Shown here: positions 18,101 to 30,613 of the stretch, one piece after another
How the letters are laid out: each line of letters opens with the position of its first letter
How positions within the stretch are numbered: the first letter of the stretch is position 1
Assembly (NCBI RefSeq): GCF_014873765.1
Contig: NZ_JADBGG010000007.1
Span: 1-64,000 of the forward strand
DNA from: Desulfomicrobium macestii
GTDB lineage: Bacteria; Desulfobacterota; Desulfovibrionia; Desulfovibrionales; Desulfomicrobiaceae
DNA length: 64,000 nt
Direction: 5' to 3'
The notes under the pieces: model-generated
The model's database searches: none
What the model was told of the DNA's origin: nothing
The model's input: the letters and a program-made list of their open reading frames with translations, nothing else
Translations under genes and position numbers: made by a program

Positions 18101-19010
18101 TGACCCCATAGCTGTGGACCTCGATATCGGACCATTCCCCTCTACCAAGGAATTCAGGACGGACTTGGTTTATTTTGGCACCACGGCTGGTACTCTGGCG
18201 GCTCCAGCTGGAAAAATGTATCGGTTTAACACCAACAACGACAGCACAACGGGGTGGGATAGCATTTCTACTCTTATTGACACTGGCAAGCCTATTACAT
18301 CGGCTGCTAGCGTGGCCAAAGATGACGTCGGACGGATATGGGTATATTTTGGCGCGGGCCGCCTCTTCAATTTGCAGGATATCCCTCAGCCTTCAAAAAT
18401 GTCTTTCTACGGCATCAAAGAACCAATTGACTCCACTTCAAAAAAAATGACCCTTACTACAGTATCTACAGCGAGCCTTTTCAACAGCTCTAATGTTGTA
18501 GCTAACAACAGTGCATGCGGAGAGACAACTAATATTAACTGCATAAAGTATTCGCAAGACGGAACAGAGATGACCGGAGCATGGCCAAATGGACACTGGA
18601 AAAACCTTTTAGCCAGCATCGATAGTTCATCAGGATGGAAAATTGACTTTGATGCAGATCGCGAACGTGTATTAGGGCAGCCTGCTGTTCTTAGCGGATC
18701 TGTTATTTTCTCAAGCAACACGCCAACAAGTGATGTCTGCGATGCTTTCGATGCCATTAGCAGTCTTTGGGCCGTTCACTACAAAACAGGAACAGCATTC
18801 TATAGCCCAATTCTTGGTGCAACTGGTGATATTTTAAACACTTCTATTCCGCTAGGACGTGGACTTGCTTTTACACCAACGCTTCATGTAGGCGAAGATG
18901 GAACTACGGCATTTGTCCAGACAAGCACTGGCGCAATTCTTACAATCGACGTTGAAACGCCAATAAGCGTTCGCTCTGGGCCACTTTTTTGGCGTAAAGT
19001 AACAGATTAA
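15078..19010 (+). CDS. pilY1: PilY1-like pilus tip adhesin (cluster 2)
   Basis: The 1310-residue protein has a signal peptide and a von Willebrand A domain with an intact MIDAS (DSSGS, residues 53-57). An EF-hand-like loop, DKNKDGLYTVADLEEAD, starts at residue 433. The C-terminal propeller has RLGDIIYSSPTVVG and YVGANDGMLHAFNAG. GGAGG lies six bases before the ATG. It aligns with the first PilY1 over the full length, more strongly in the C-terminal half. Codon use is AT-rich. A terminator follows directly. Confidence 0.9.
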   Translation: MSVKRKFLVTNIFLLIALFFYATYAFSYVATDFNWIPPFLTKDEKPTVHILFDSSGSMEFRAYGGKNVVYSNFNPSYQYYGYFNPKKYYRYTTSEPSAPYFIEATSGDLWNGNFLNWLTMHRDDIAKKVMIGGNYDKIRGLYSLTSVNSWSNYTWVLYDDRYKVTDLNGNLNYMTPLSAHDTNKRSSAYSYFYQQASSSTEPTILYVTRELSYNSYYHKNSYTLRLKAPQETGVLDKFASKARLSLFQYHPVSSGNNGANILSYVSETPAELEQLKTKLAAIDPNGGTPLAESLWTICGYIRQNGSPASNSGPRYREESYSPTLGNKGDPFYFSEYDKLVPCTQQTVIMITDGEASVDNEVTSPKIAPSPFRKSLGEDKLQDVAWWARTTDLRSDPELPATQRVNLFTIFASFGETTGAELLKRATQFGSFADKNKDGLYTVADLEEADFASPENFFQAASGEELEAAVTQALAIATAGVASGTSASLPPTSGEGEGAVYQAIFFQPAANAALGPAWGGQLHGLLVDSQGNMREDTTSNKKLDTDPDQVDYDKIIRFTKADATEYITRYEANGTAETKGLNINQIKLLWSSKDWLNDINDSMIQSNRDYGTTSSRYIFTFVDKNNNMVSDTGEDIPFTYTDTDCKDPNNFCSYLTLYENTSGAVAPPASLTDTQLKNLSERQINFIRGLDVGDATIGSVDDFTRSRAFGGKTWRLGDIIYSSPTVVGRPAENYHMIYKDKTYEGFVNKYKNRRQMVYVGANDGMLHAFNAGFYNSTQKTFLTSPNGEHDWPLGMEAWGYIPFNLLPHLKWLMHPEYGQNQHAAYMDLKPRVFDARVFFDDTTSQVSQDPNTYPNGWGTILVAGMRLGGAEIGVDITKDGTADRSMSSAYVIMDITDPEQPPKLLAEIALPGQGFTTCYPTVMPMTQRNTSSATENQWYLVFGSGPADSSGKASRTKFGLETSDQNGRLFVLDLKALVADKELLTVNGTGTLSASGDPYGLTEPNSFIFDPIAVDLDIGPFPSTKEFRTDLVYFGTTAGTLAAPAGKMYRFNTNNDSTTGWDSISTLIDTGKPITSAASVAKDDVGRIWVYFGAGRLFNLQDIPQPSKMSFYGIKEPIDSTSKKMTLTTVSTASLFNSSNVVANNSACGETTNINCIKYSQDGTEMTGAWPNGHWKNLLASIDSSSGWKIDFDADRERVLGQPAVLSGSVIFSSNTPTSDVCDAFDAISSLWAVHYKTGTAFYSPILGATGDILNTSIPLGRGLAFTPTLHVGEDGTTAFVQTSTGAILTIDVETPISVRSGPLFWRKVTD

Positions 19011-19012
19011 TA

Positions 19013-19036
19013 CGCGGGGCCAAAAGGCCCTGCGTT
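19013..19036 (+). terminator. rho-independent terminator after the second pilY1
   Basis: CGCGGGGCC pairs with GGCCCTGCG around AAAA. The T tract is short (TTTGACTTT), so the strength is uncertain. Confidence 0.6.
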
Positions 19037-19084
19037 TGACTTTCACTTACAGGCTTTCTAGAGTTGGGCACGCAAGGAGTCCCC

Positions 19085-19537
19085 ATGCCCCCCCACTTCC
19101 TTGACCGCGTCACCCCCCGCGCCTACCCTGGCACGCGCTTGCTCACCGCAGCTCTCGCGTGGTCTGCGACAGGCGTTTTTCTTTCCGTCAAAAGCGTTTA
19201 TCTTTTTCGGGAAGGCTCTAGGGGAATCGTTCTGGCCGCAGTGTTGGTCGGACTGATTCTCGGGATGGTAAAAGGCAGATTCATCCTGGACCGAATAGCC
19301 GACAGGATTATTCTGCACATCGGAGCCAAACCCACGCGGTCTTGCTTGGGAGGGCTTTTTTCCGTTCGGAACTGGATGCTTATCGCGGTCATGATCATAT
19401 TCGGACGGACCTTGAGCGTCCTGCCCATCGAAGCGGGAATAAAGACCGGCCTCTACGTCATGGTCGGCAGCGGCCTGGCCTATTCCAGCAGGCTTCTTTG
19501 GCGTGCATGGAAGAACTCAGCCGCAAAGACTCCCTAA
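19085..19537 (+). CDS. small integral membrane protein of unknown function
   Basis: The 150-residue protein has about four membrane helices, near residues 20-42, 48-65, 96-112 and 117-140. ATG 19085 has AAGGAG at correct spacing. An in-frame ATG at 19064 lacks a ribosome binding site. The 3' end overlaps that of the convergent PHP gene by about 21 bases. I do not recognise the family. Confidence 0.65.
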   Translation: MPPHFLDRVTPRAYPGTRLLTAALAWSATGVFLSVKSVYLFREGSRGIVLAAVLVGLILGMVKGRFILDRIADRIILHIGAKPTRSCLGGLFSVRNWMLIAVMIIFGRTLSVLPIEAGIKTGLYVMVGSGLAYSSRLLWRAWKNSAAKTP

Positions 19538-20371
19538 AATCAGGGCGCTTGAAGCCTCCGGTCCTTGCATCTTTCGCACTGAAAGCAATTTTTCTACCTG
19601 CCCAAACCTGTACCCAACATCCGCCACCCCATGAGCGTCGTCTCCGTAGGCTGCGCCAATCTCAAGTTTTGCTGCAGCGTCCAGGATCGGCGCGCACACG
19701 TAAGGTTCGAGCTGGCCTTTCAGCAGGGCCCGCGCGTTAATATCAAGGATGGCGCCGGCTCCTCGAATCCATTCCAGATTGCGCAGGATCCGTTTCCAGA
19801 CCTCCGGCTCCGCAATGGTTTGCAAATAGTCAGGATCGTGGAGCCGGATGAGATCGAAGTGCCCCACAACCTCCGGTTTGATCTCCCGCAACATATCATA
19901 CTGCTCGTCGAAATAGGCCGAATACATCCGGCTGGTTCCGCCACACAGTGTGGCTACCGTGTCGTAGGCTTCCTTGGAAAAATCAAAACAAGCACCCTGA
20001 ACGTGGTGGACCGAGCCCACCACGTAATCAAGCGCGTGATACTGGCGCAGTTCTCTCACCCACATTGCGCAACCCGGATACCATTCAGTCTCCATGCCCA
20101 CCAGAATCCGCATCCGATCCTGGTAAGCACGCGCAAGGGATCTGGCTTCGGCCACATACAGGGCAAACCGAGCCTCCATCCAGCCCGCCGTTCTGCCCAA
20201 TTCGATTTCATCGGGATACAGTCCGGCGTCGCCAAAAGGCGGCATGTGCTCGGTAAGGCCGATGCACTCAAAGCCGGCTTCATGGTAGGCCGCCACGATA
20301 TCCGCCAGTGTGTCGCGGGCGTGATCGCAGTATTGCCCGCTGTGTCCGCCGTGCAGGCTGATCTTTCTCAC
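19517..20371 (-). CDS. PHP-domain phosphoesterase, histidinol-phosphatase (HisJ/HisK) type
   Basis: The 284-residue protein has PHP-domain metal-binding motifs: LHGGHSGQYCDHA at the N-terminus, GLTEHMPPFGD near residue 45, VGMETEWYPG, and GSVHHVQG. HisJ-type enzymes dephosphorylate histidinol phosphate, but the PHP superfamily has many substrates. The GTG start is chosen because it overlaps the stop of the upstream peptidase gene (GTGA) and has AAAGG at good spacing. The two genes are therefore coupled. Confidence 0.75.
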   Translation of the reverse strand: MRKISLHGGHSGQYCDHARDTLADIVAAYHEAGFECIGLTEHMPPFGDAGLYPDEIELGRTAGWMEARFALYVAEARSLARAYQDRMRILVGMETEWYPGCAMWVRELRQYHALDYVVGSVHHVQGACFDFSKEAYDTVATLCGGTSRMYSAYFDEQYDMLREIKPEVVGHFDLIRLHDPDYLQTIAEPEVWKRILRNLEWIRGAGAILDINARALLKGQLEPYVCAPILDAAAKLEIGAAYGDDAHGVADVGYRFGQVEKLLSVRKMQGPEASSALILGSLCG

Positions 20372-21762
20372 GACGCCTTTCCCATTCGCCTGCAAATATC
20401 GTCCACGCTTTTGGGAATGTCCTTGCTCAAGACATCCCTGCCATCTTCGGTTACGAGCACGTCGTCCTCTATGCGAATGCCGCCAAAATCCAGATAGGCA
20501 TCCAGCGCCTCGTAATTGATGAACTCTTCAAGCCGCCGCTGCTCCCGCCATTGTCTGATGAGAGCTGGGATGAAATAGATGCCGGGTTCCACGGTCATGA
20601 CAAATCCGGGCCTGAGCCTGCGGGCCATGCGCAATCCAGACAGTCCAAACTGGGCCGCACGCTTGAACTCATGGTCATACCCCACGAAATCCTCACCCAG
20701 CGCCTCCATATCATGGACGTCGAGCCCCAGCATGTGCCCGAGCCCATGCGGAAAAAAGAGTGCGTGCGCGCCCCGGTCCACGGCTTCAAGCGGATCGCCC
20801 AGCATGAGCCCAAGGTCCGTCAGGCCCCTGGCCACGACCCTTGCCGCAGCAAGGTGACATTCCACAAAGGGGACGCCCGGAGCCATGTTCAAGGTCCCGG
20901 CAACCAGCGCTTCGAGCACAATCTCGTAAATGTCCTTTTGCCGGCTGGAAAAACTCCCGCCAACAGGCAGGGTGCGTGTAATATCCGAGGCATACCCCAA
21001 GGGCGAAACCACCCCGGAATCGACCAGCAGCAGATCGCCGTCGCGCAGAATCTGATCGTGAGTGTGATTGTGCAGCACCTCCCCGCGCCGGGACAGGATC
21101 ATGGGAAATGCTTCTCGGCTGCCATGCGAAAAAATCAGCCCTTGAGAGCGGCCATACAGTTCCATCTCCCTGGCGCCTGGAACGCAGGATTGCATGAGGC
21201 TGTCGTAAAGTTCAGCGGAAATCGCGATGGCCTGGCGGATTTGCGTCACTTCGGCAGCGCTCTTGACGCTACGCAATTCCACGATGCCCTGCACAAGGAT
21301 GCTCGAAAAACCGGCTTCAAGCTCCAGAGGCGGGATGCCCAGGACGCTAGACAAAAGCAGGGCCGACTCGCCTTGATAGGTTGGGGAATAATGAATGCTG
21401 CGCCCCTGACCTTTTGCCAGCCTGACGGTATCCGCCAGTTCGTGCATGGCCTTGCTCACGGCGATGCCTGAAAGATCCGCCAGTTCCGAAAGAGAAGGAG
21501 CCGCTCCGCTCCAGATGGTTTGTTCAATGCCAGGCTCGGGACCAAAAAGGATCTCCTCGCCGCTCTCGCAGTCCAGCCACAGGCAATGCCCAGGCCTATC
21601 AAGCCCCGTGAAATATAGGAAAGAGCCATCCTGATGAAAGGGAAACGTGTTGGCGCGATAGTTCATGCCGATGAAATCATTTCCGGGCAGCAGAATGCAG
21701 CCGCTTCTTACGAGTCGGGCCAGCGCCGCACGGCGGGCCGCGTAGACAGAGGAATCGAACAT
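20368..21762 (-). CDS. pepP: Xaa-Pro aminopeptidase (M24B family)
   Basis: The 464-residue protein has an N-terminal creatinase-type domain and a C-terminal M24 pita-bread domain. Metal ligands are visible in LLVDSGVVSPLGYASDITRT, FFPHGLGHMLGLDVHD, VMTVEPGIYF and GGIRIEDDVLVTEDG. It removes N-terminal residues before proline in the cytoplasm. GGAAAGGAGCGATCC precedes the ATG. The length fits PepP. Confidence 0.88.
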   Translation of the reverse strand: MFDSSVYAARRAALARLVRSGCILLPGNDFIGMNYRANTFPFHQDGSFLYFTGLDRPGHCLWLDCESGEEILFGPEPGIEQTIWSGAAPSLSELADLSGIAVSKAMHELADTVRLAKGQGRSIHYSPTYQGESALLLSSVLGIPPLELEAGFSSILVQGIVELRSVKSAAEVTQIRQAIAISAELYDSLMQSCVPGAREMELYGRSQGLIFSHGSREAFPMILSRRGEVLHNHTHDQILRDGDLLLVDSGVVSPLGYASDITRTLPVGGSFSSRQKDIYEIVLEALVAGTLNMAPGVPFVECHLAAARVVARGLTDLGLMLGDPLEAVDRGAHALFFPHGLGHMLGLDVHDMEALGEDFVGYDHEFKRAAQFGLSGLRMARRLRPGFVMTVEPGIYFIPALIRQWREQRRLEEFINYEALDAYLDFGGIRIEDDVLVTEDGRDVLSKDIPKSVDDICRRMGKAS

Positions 21763-21923
21763 GGATCGCTCCTTTCCAGTTGTCGGAACAGAGAAGGCGC
21801 CAAAACGCGCCAAGGCAGCCCATCCGGCGCCTTGCCTTGTTCGGCACGCATGATTAACTAGGGGCTTCGTATCGGGACGCGCCCGAAACAGCAAGAACGC
21901 CACTTTTCGATCGTGGAGGCACA

Positions 21924-22562
21924 ATGCACTGGGTTCTCATGGCCAACGGGCCGCTCGCTCTCTCACCCGCAATCCGCCAGTTCATCTCTTCCGCCGAGAG
22001 GCTGATCGGAGTCGATGGCGGCAGCAGGCATCTGCACGCGCTGGACCGATTGCCCCACCTGGCCGTCGGCGACATGGACTCCATCCCCGCCGACCTGCTC
22101 GCCCGATACAGGGACACGGGAGTGGAGCTGCATCTCCATCCTCCCAAAAAAGACGCCACGGATCTCGAACTGGCCCTGGAACTGGCTCTGGAGAGAGGCG
22201 CCAAGCGCATCTCGATATTGGGCGGGACCGGAGGCAGGCTCGACCATACCCTGGGCAATCTCTTTCTTCTGGCCCGCTGCCTGCCGGGCGGAATTCCGGC
22301 CTGCATCATGGACCAGGAGCAATGCATTCACCTGACGGACCAGACCCTGACCCTGGATGGCGCCGTTGGCGACACCCTGTCCCTGCTCCCCGCCACGCCC
22401 GAGGCGCGCGGGGTCAGCCTGACGGGGCTTGAATACCCGCTCCATGACGCCACACTCACCTTCGGCACAAGTTGGGGCATGAGCAACGTCTTTGTGGAAA
22501 ACCGGGTCACCGTAACCATTGGTAGCGGGCGCCTATTCGTGTTTCACCTTTTCAGATCCTGA
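21924..22562 (+). CDS. thiN: thiamine pyrophosphokinase
   Basis: The 212-residue protein has the TPK signature residues: VDGGSRHL, VGDMDSI, KKDATDLELAL and GGTGGRLDHTLGN. It transfers pyrophosphate from ATP to thiamine to make the cofactor. GGAGG sits seven bases before the ATG. It diverges from pepP with about 160 bases between the two starts. Confidence 0.9.
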   Translation: MHWVLMANGPLALSPAIRQFISSAERLIGVDGGSRHLHALDRLPHLAVGDMDSIPADLLARYRDTGVELHLHPPKKDATDLELALELALERGAKRISILGGTGGRLDHTLGNLFLLARCLPGGIPACIMDQEQCIHLTDQTLTLDGAVGDTLSLLPATPEARGVSLTGLEYPLHDATLTFGTSWGMSNVFVENRVTVTIGSGRLFVFHLFRS

Positions 22563-22657
22563 GCCGCCCTGCTCAAAACTGTCCCGCAGGACCTGAACAG
22601 AGGGACTGACACGGACCGGCACCGACTGGCACGGAGCGCAGGGAGCCCGACGCGCGC

Positions 22658-22696
22658 AAAAAAAGGCTTCGTGCATGCAACATGCAGAAGCCTTCT
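22658..22696 (-). terminator. rho-independent terminator of obgE-proB
   Basis: AAGGCTTCGTGCATG pairs with CATGCAGAAGCCTT with one bulge. The run of A residues at 22658-22664 reads as T on the minus strand, just after the hairpin. Confidence 0.85.
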
Positions 22697-22729
22697 CTCC
22701 CGGAGCGCGGCGGCGCTTCGTCTTTTTCT

Positions 22730-25273
<2,544 letters not shown>

Positions 25274-25288
25274 TATTTCCTCCCGACA

Positions 25289-25600
25289 CTAGGCCTGAAT
25301 GGATTTCACTTTCAGGGTTGTATAATCCTGACGGTGACCCTGGGTTCTACGATAATCCTTGCGGCGTTTCTTTTTGAAAATGATGATCTTCTTGTCACGA
25401 CCATGCTCAACCACTTCGCACTGTACGGCTGCGCCGTCGACGAAAGGCTGGCCGATCTTGACATCGGCGCCTGTTCCGACAAGCAGGATCTTGTCCAGAG
25501 TGAGCTCTGAACCGGCCTGCACGTCAAGCTTGGCTACCTTCAGACTGCGGCCTTCTTCCACACGAAACTGCTTTCCGCCCGTTTCCACGATTGCAAACAT
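25289..25600 (-). CDS. rplU: 50S ribosomal protein L21
   Basis: The 103-residue protein begins MFAIVETGGKQFRVEEG and ends with the KKRRKDYRRTQGHRQDYT block typical of L21. TTTTGGAGG precedes the ATG. Confidence 0.98.
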   Translation of the reverse strand: MFAIVETGGKQFRVEEGRSLKVAKLDVQAGSELTLDKILLVGTGADVKIGQPFVDGAAVQCEVVEHGRDKKIIIFKKKRRKDYRRTQGHRQDYTTLKVKSIQA

Positions 25601-25714
25601 CTTGCGTCCTCCAAAATATTGAACGACGTGGCTACCTCTTCCGAGACGCCCCGTCAAGACTTTCATAACGCTATAAAGCCGTCCGGAGCAGGACAGCTGT
25701 CGAGAGGGAGGATG

Positions 25715-25743
25715 CAAATAAAACGAAACCTGATGAGCGTCAA
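25715..25743 (-). promoter_or_regulatory. sigma-70-type promoter for rplU-rpmA
   Basis: TTGACG and TATTTG are 17 bases apart on the minus strand. This leaves an untranslated leader of about 110 bases before rplU. It overlaps the region just downstream of the sensor kinase stop. Confidence 0.5.
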
Positions 25744-25751
25744 CAAAAAAT

Positions 25752-28384
<2,633 letters not shown>

Positions 28385-28388
<4 letters not shown>

Positions 28389-29110
28389 ACCGCCCTGCCC
28401 AGAAAAAAAATGTCCACCCGCCGCGCTTTGGCGGCAAGGCAGGCTTTGGCGCAGGCGGTCAGGGTCGCGCCCGTGGTCATGACGTCATCGACGAGCAGAA
28501 CATGCCGGCCGGACAGGTCCATGGACGCCTCGAACGCGCCCGCGACGTTGCGATGCCTCTCGGCCCGGCCCAGGCTCGACTGGGCCCTGGTATCCCGGAT
28601 CTTGCACAGACCGCGAAGAAGGGGAGCGATGCCGATGACCTTGCCGAGCATGCGCGCCAGCTCGGCGCTCTGGTTGAAGCCCCGGTCAAGCACCCTTGCG
28701 GGCAGCATGGGCACGGGCACGACGCAGTCGGGACGGGGCAGACGGTGCCTGTCCCAGGCTTGACGGATCAGGTCGCGCAGCAGCAGCCCCAGGCCGTGAT
28801 CGTGACTGAACTTGTATTGATGGATGAGATCGCGCAGGGCTCCGGAGTAGGGCCCATGAAAAGCCACTCCCGACCACGGCGGCTTGCCCAGACGGCAGGC
28901 GAGGCATGAATATGCGGATGCTGAGGAGTCCGCGTAGCAGATTCCGCAGTCGGGACAGTAGCCCCCGACACGCGGGGCAAGGAGCGCCCGGCAGGCTGGG
29001 CACAGAGGAAAGTCGCCTGCATGTTCGAGCACCGCCGCGCAAAATTGGCAGCGGCGACCGGCCACATGCAGCACGGCGGCCAGACCGCGCGCCAGTCCCG
29101 CCCCTACCAT
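28385..29110 (-). CDS. comF: ComF-family phosphoribosyltransferase-like protein
   Basis: The 241-residue protein has the ComF layout: an N-terminal zinc region with four CxxC pairs (CQFC, CPAC, CPDC, CLAC) and a type I PRTase loop [15 protein letters not shown]. ComF proteins are linked to DNA uptake, but the exact activity is unsettled. The start overlaps the end of the upstream flavodoxin-like gene; a GTG at 29119 is an alternative. Confidence 0.88.
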
Positions 29111-29664
29111 CCGCTGCACCCGGCCAGGTCGCGCACGGCGTTCTCGGCCGCGCGGTCCCGGGAAAAGTCGTCGGCGCCATCCAGACCGCGCAGAAAGAGG
29201 GCCTTTTCGATGCGATAATCAAAAATCTGCAAGAAATAACGCAAGGTCGGCATGATTCCCGTGAAAAGATTCTCGCCCCGAGTCCGCCCCGCTACCAGCA
29301 CGACGTAGGCCAGACGCTCGGCGCCAGGCGCACGCAGACCGCTTTGCCTGGCCATGTATCTGGACTGGGAACGGTCGATCCAGGCCTTGGCCTGACTTGG
29401 CAGGTGATAAAAATAGACCGGCGCGGTCAGGACCAGTCCGGAGGCGTGGTCAAGCCGCGAAAAAAGTTCCTCCGCCCCGTCCGCGCCAATCCTGCACTGG
29501 CCGTCCTCAGCGCAGCATCCACATCCGGTGCAGGGCTCCATCCGGTGATCGCGCAGAAAAACGGGCCGGGACGGACGGACCAGACTGCGTGCGAAAAGAG
29601 CGGCGGCATGATCGCTGTTCCCGCCCGCCCGGGGGCTCATGGACATGACAAGGGGTTCAGTCAT
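29104..29664 (-). CDS. flavodoxin-fold NAD(P)H-dependent FMN reductase family protein
   Basis: The 186-residue protein has the start LVMSMSPRAGGNSDHA (flavin-phosphate loop), a cysteine cluster CTGCGCCAEDGQC, and the flavodoxin-like APVYFYHLPSQAKAWIDRS. Such proteins reduce flavins, quinones or metals, or act as iron-sulfur flavoproteins. The four cysteines could hold a 4Fe-4S cluster. Its ATG overlaps the stop of the small gene upstream (ATGA), so it is translated directly after the TGA-interrupted frame. Confidence 0.8.
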   Translation of the reverse strand: MTEPLVMSMSPRAGGNSDHAAALFARSLVRPSRPVFLRDHRMEPCTGCGCCAEDGQCRIGADGAEELFSRLDHASGLVLTAPVYFYHLPSQAKAWIDRSQSRYMARQSGLRAPGAERLAYVVLVAGRTRGENLFTGIMPTLRYFLQIFDYRIEKALFLRGLDGADDFSRDRAAENAVRDLAGCSGW

Positions 29665-29888
29665 GGGCGAGGCTTGCGAACGAACTCCGCCCGTACGAAT
29701 TCGCCGACTTCGCTCAGGCTGAGGGTCCAATCGGTTTCCACATAAAGGGCGTTCTCAAGCTGGGGCACCACGCTCGGCTTGACCCAAAAAACCTGCCTGT
29801 CCGTCCGGCTGAAACGCAGCTGCCAACTGGCATCCACTCCCACGTGTCAGCACTTGTCCCGGAAATCGTGTTCGCCTTCGGGGATCAT
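29661..29888 (-). CDS. candidate small selenoprotein, 75 residues, with in-frame TGA at codon 14
   Basis: The ATG at 29888 has a strong TTAGGAG ribosome binding site that overlaps the stop of the MBL gene. Translation reads MIPEGEHDFRDKC, meets TGA at 29849-29847, then continues in frame for 61 sense codons (HVGVDASWQLRFSRTDRQ and on). It ends by overlapping the next ATG (ATGA). Tight packing at both ends argues that the whole frame is one gene. TGA as selenocysteine would give a Cys-Sec pair. The sequence from about 18 bases after the TGA (GCCAGTTGGC) can form only a small hairpin. Alternatives are a nonsense mutation from TGG or TGC, or a sequencing error. No family recognised. Confidence 0.6.
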
Positions 29889-29896
29889 GGCCACTC

Positions 29897-30526
29897 CTAA
29901 CGGGTGAATTCGGTAAAAAACGGATTGTTGAGTTTTTCCTGCCCGACCGTGGTTTCGGGCCCGTGACCGGGATACACCACGGTCTCCTCGGGCAGGGTGA
30001 AGATATTGGCGCGCACGGAGCGGATCAGTTCCCGCTCCGAGCTTCCGGGAAAATCGGTCCGTCCGACGGAGCGGTAAAAAAGCAGATCACCGACAAAAAC
30101 CGCGCCCAGCTCCTCAAAATAAAAGGACAGACTGCCCGGGCTATGCCCCGGGGTGGCCAGCACCCGGCAGGTCGTGCCGAGCAGGGGCAATTCGCCCTCC
30201 TCCAGCGGCGTGAATGAAAAGGACGGAGTGCGCGGGAAGCCCATCATTCCGCCGCCGCCCAGCTCCGTTTCAAGGAGAAATCCGTCCTTGGCGCTGGCCA
30301 TGACCGGGAGTCCCGTGGCCGCGACCAGGTCCGCGTTGCCCTGGATGTGATCAAAATGCAGGTGCGTGTTCAGAATCGCGGCCAGGCTCACTTTTTCGGA
30401 AGCGAGAAAAGACAGGATTTCCTGCGCCTCCCCTCCCGGGTCGATGACCACGGCCTCACGGTCCGAGTGCACGACGTAGCAGTTTGTATCCAGCGGGCCA
30501 AGCGGCATGACGGTAACTTTGAGCAT
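29897..30526 (-). CDS. MBL-fold metallo-hydrolase, glyoxalase II-like
   Basis: The 209-residue protein has the metallo-beta-lactamase motif THLHFDHIQGN plus further ligands in ATPGHSPGS, VGDLLF and VYPGHGPET, as in glyoxalase II-like hydrolases. The substrate is probably a thioester, but it cannot be read from sequence. AAGGGAGGAATTG precedes the ATG. It leads a run of overlapping genes through to the sensor kinase. Confidence 0.88.
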   Translation of the reverse strand: MLKVTVMPLGPLDTNCYVVHSDREAVVIDPGGEAQEILSFLASEKVSLAAILNTHLHFDHIQGNADLVAATGLPVMASAKDGFLLETELGGGGMMGFPRTPSFSFTPLEEGELPLLGTTCRVLATPGHSPGSLSFYFEELGAVFVGDLLFYRSVGRTDFPGSSERELIRSVRANIFTLPEETVVYPGHGPETTVGQEKLNNPFFTEFTR

Positions 30527-30613
30527 CAATTCCTCCCTTAGAAACATTTGAACCCAAGATGTAGCCAGCTTCGGTCCAAAACACAATTCTGCTTTCTGGA
30601 CAAGGATTCCGGC

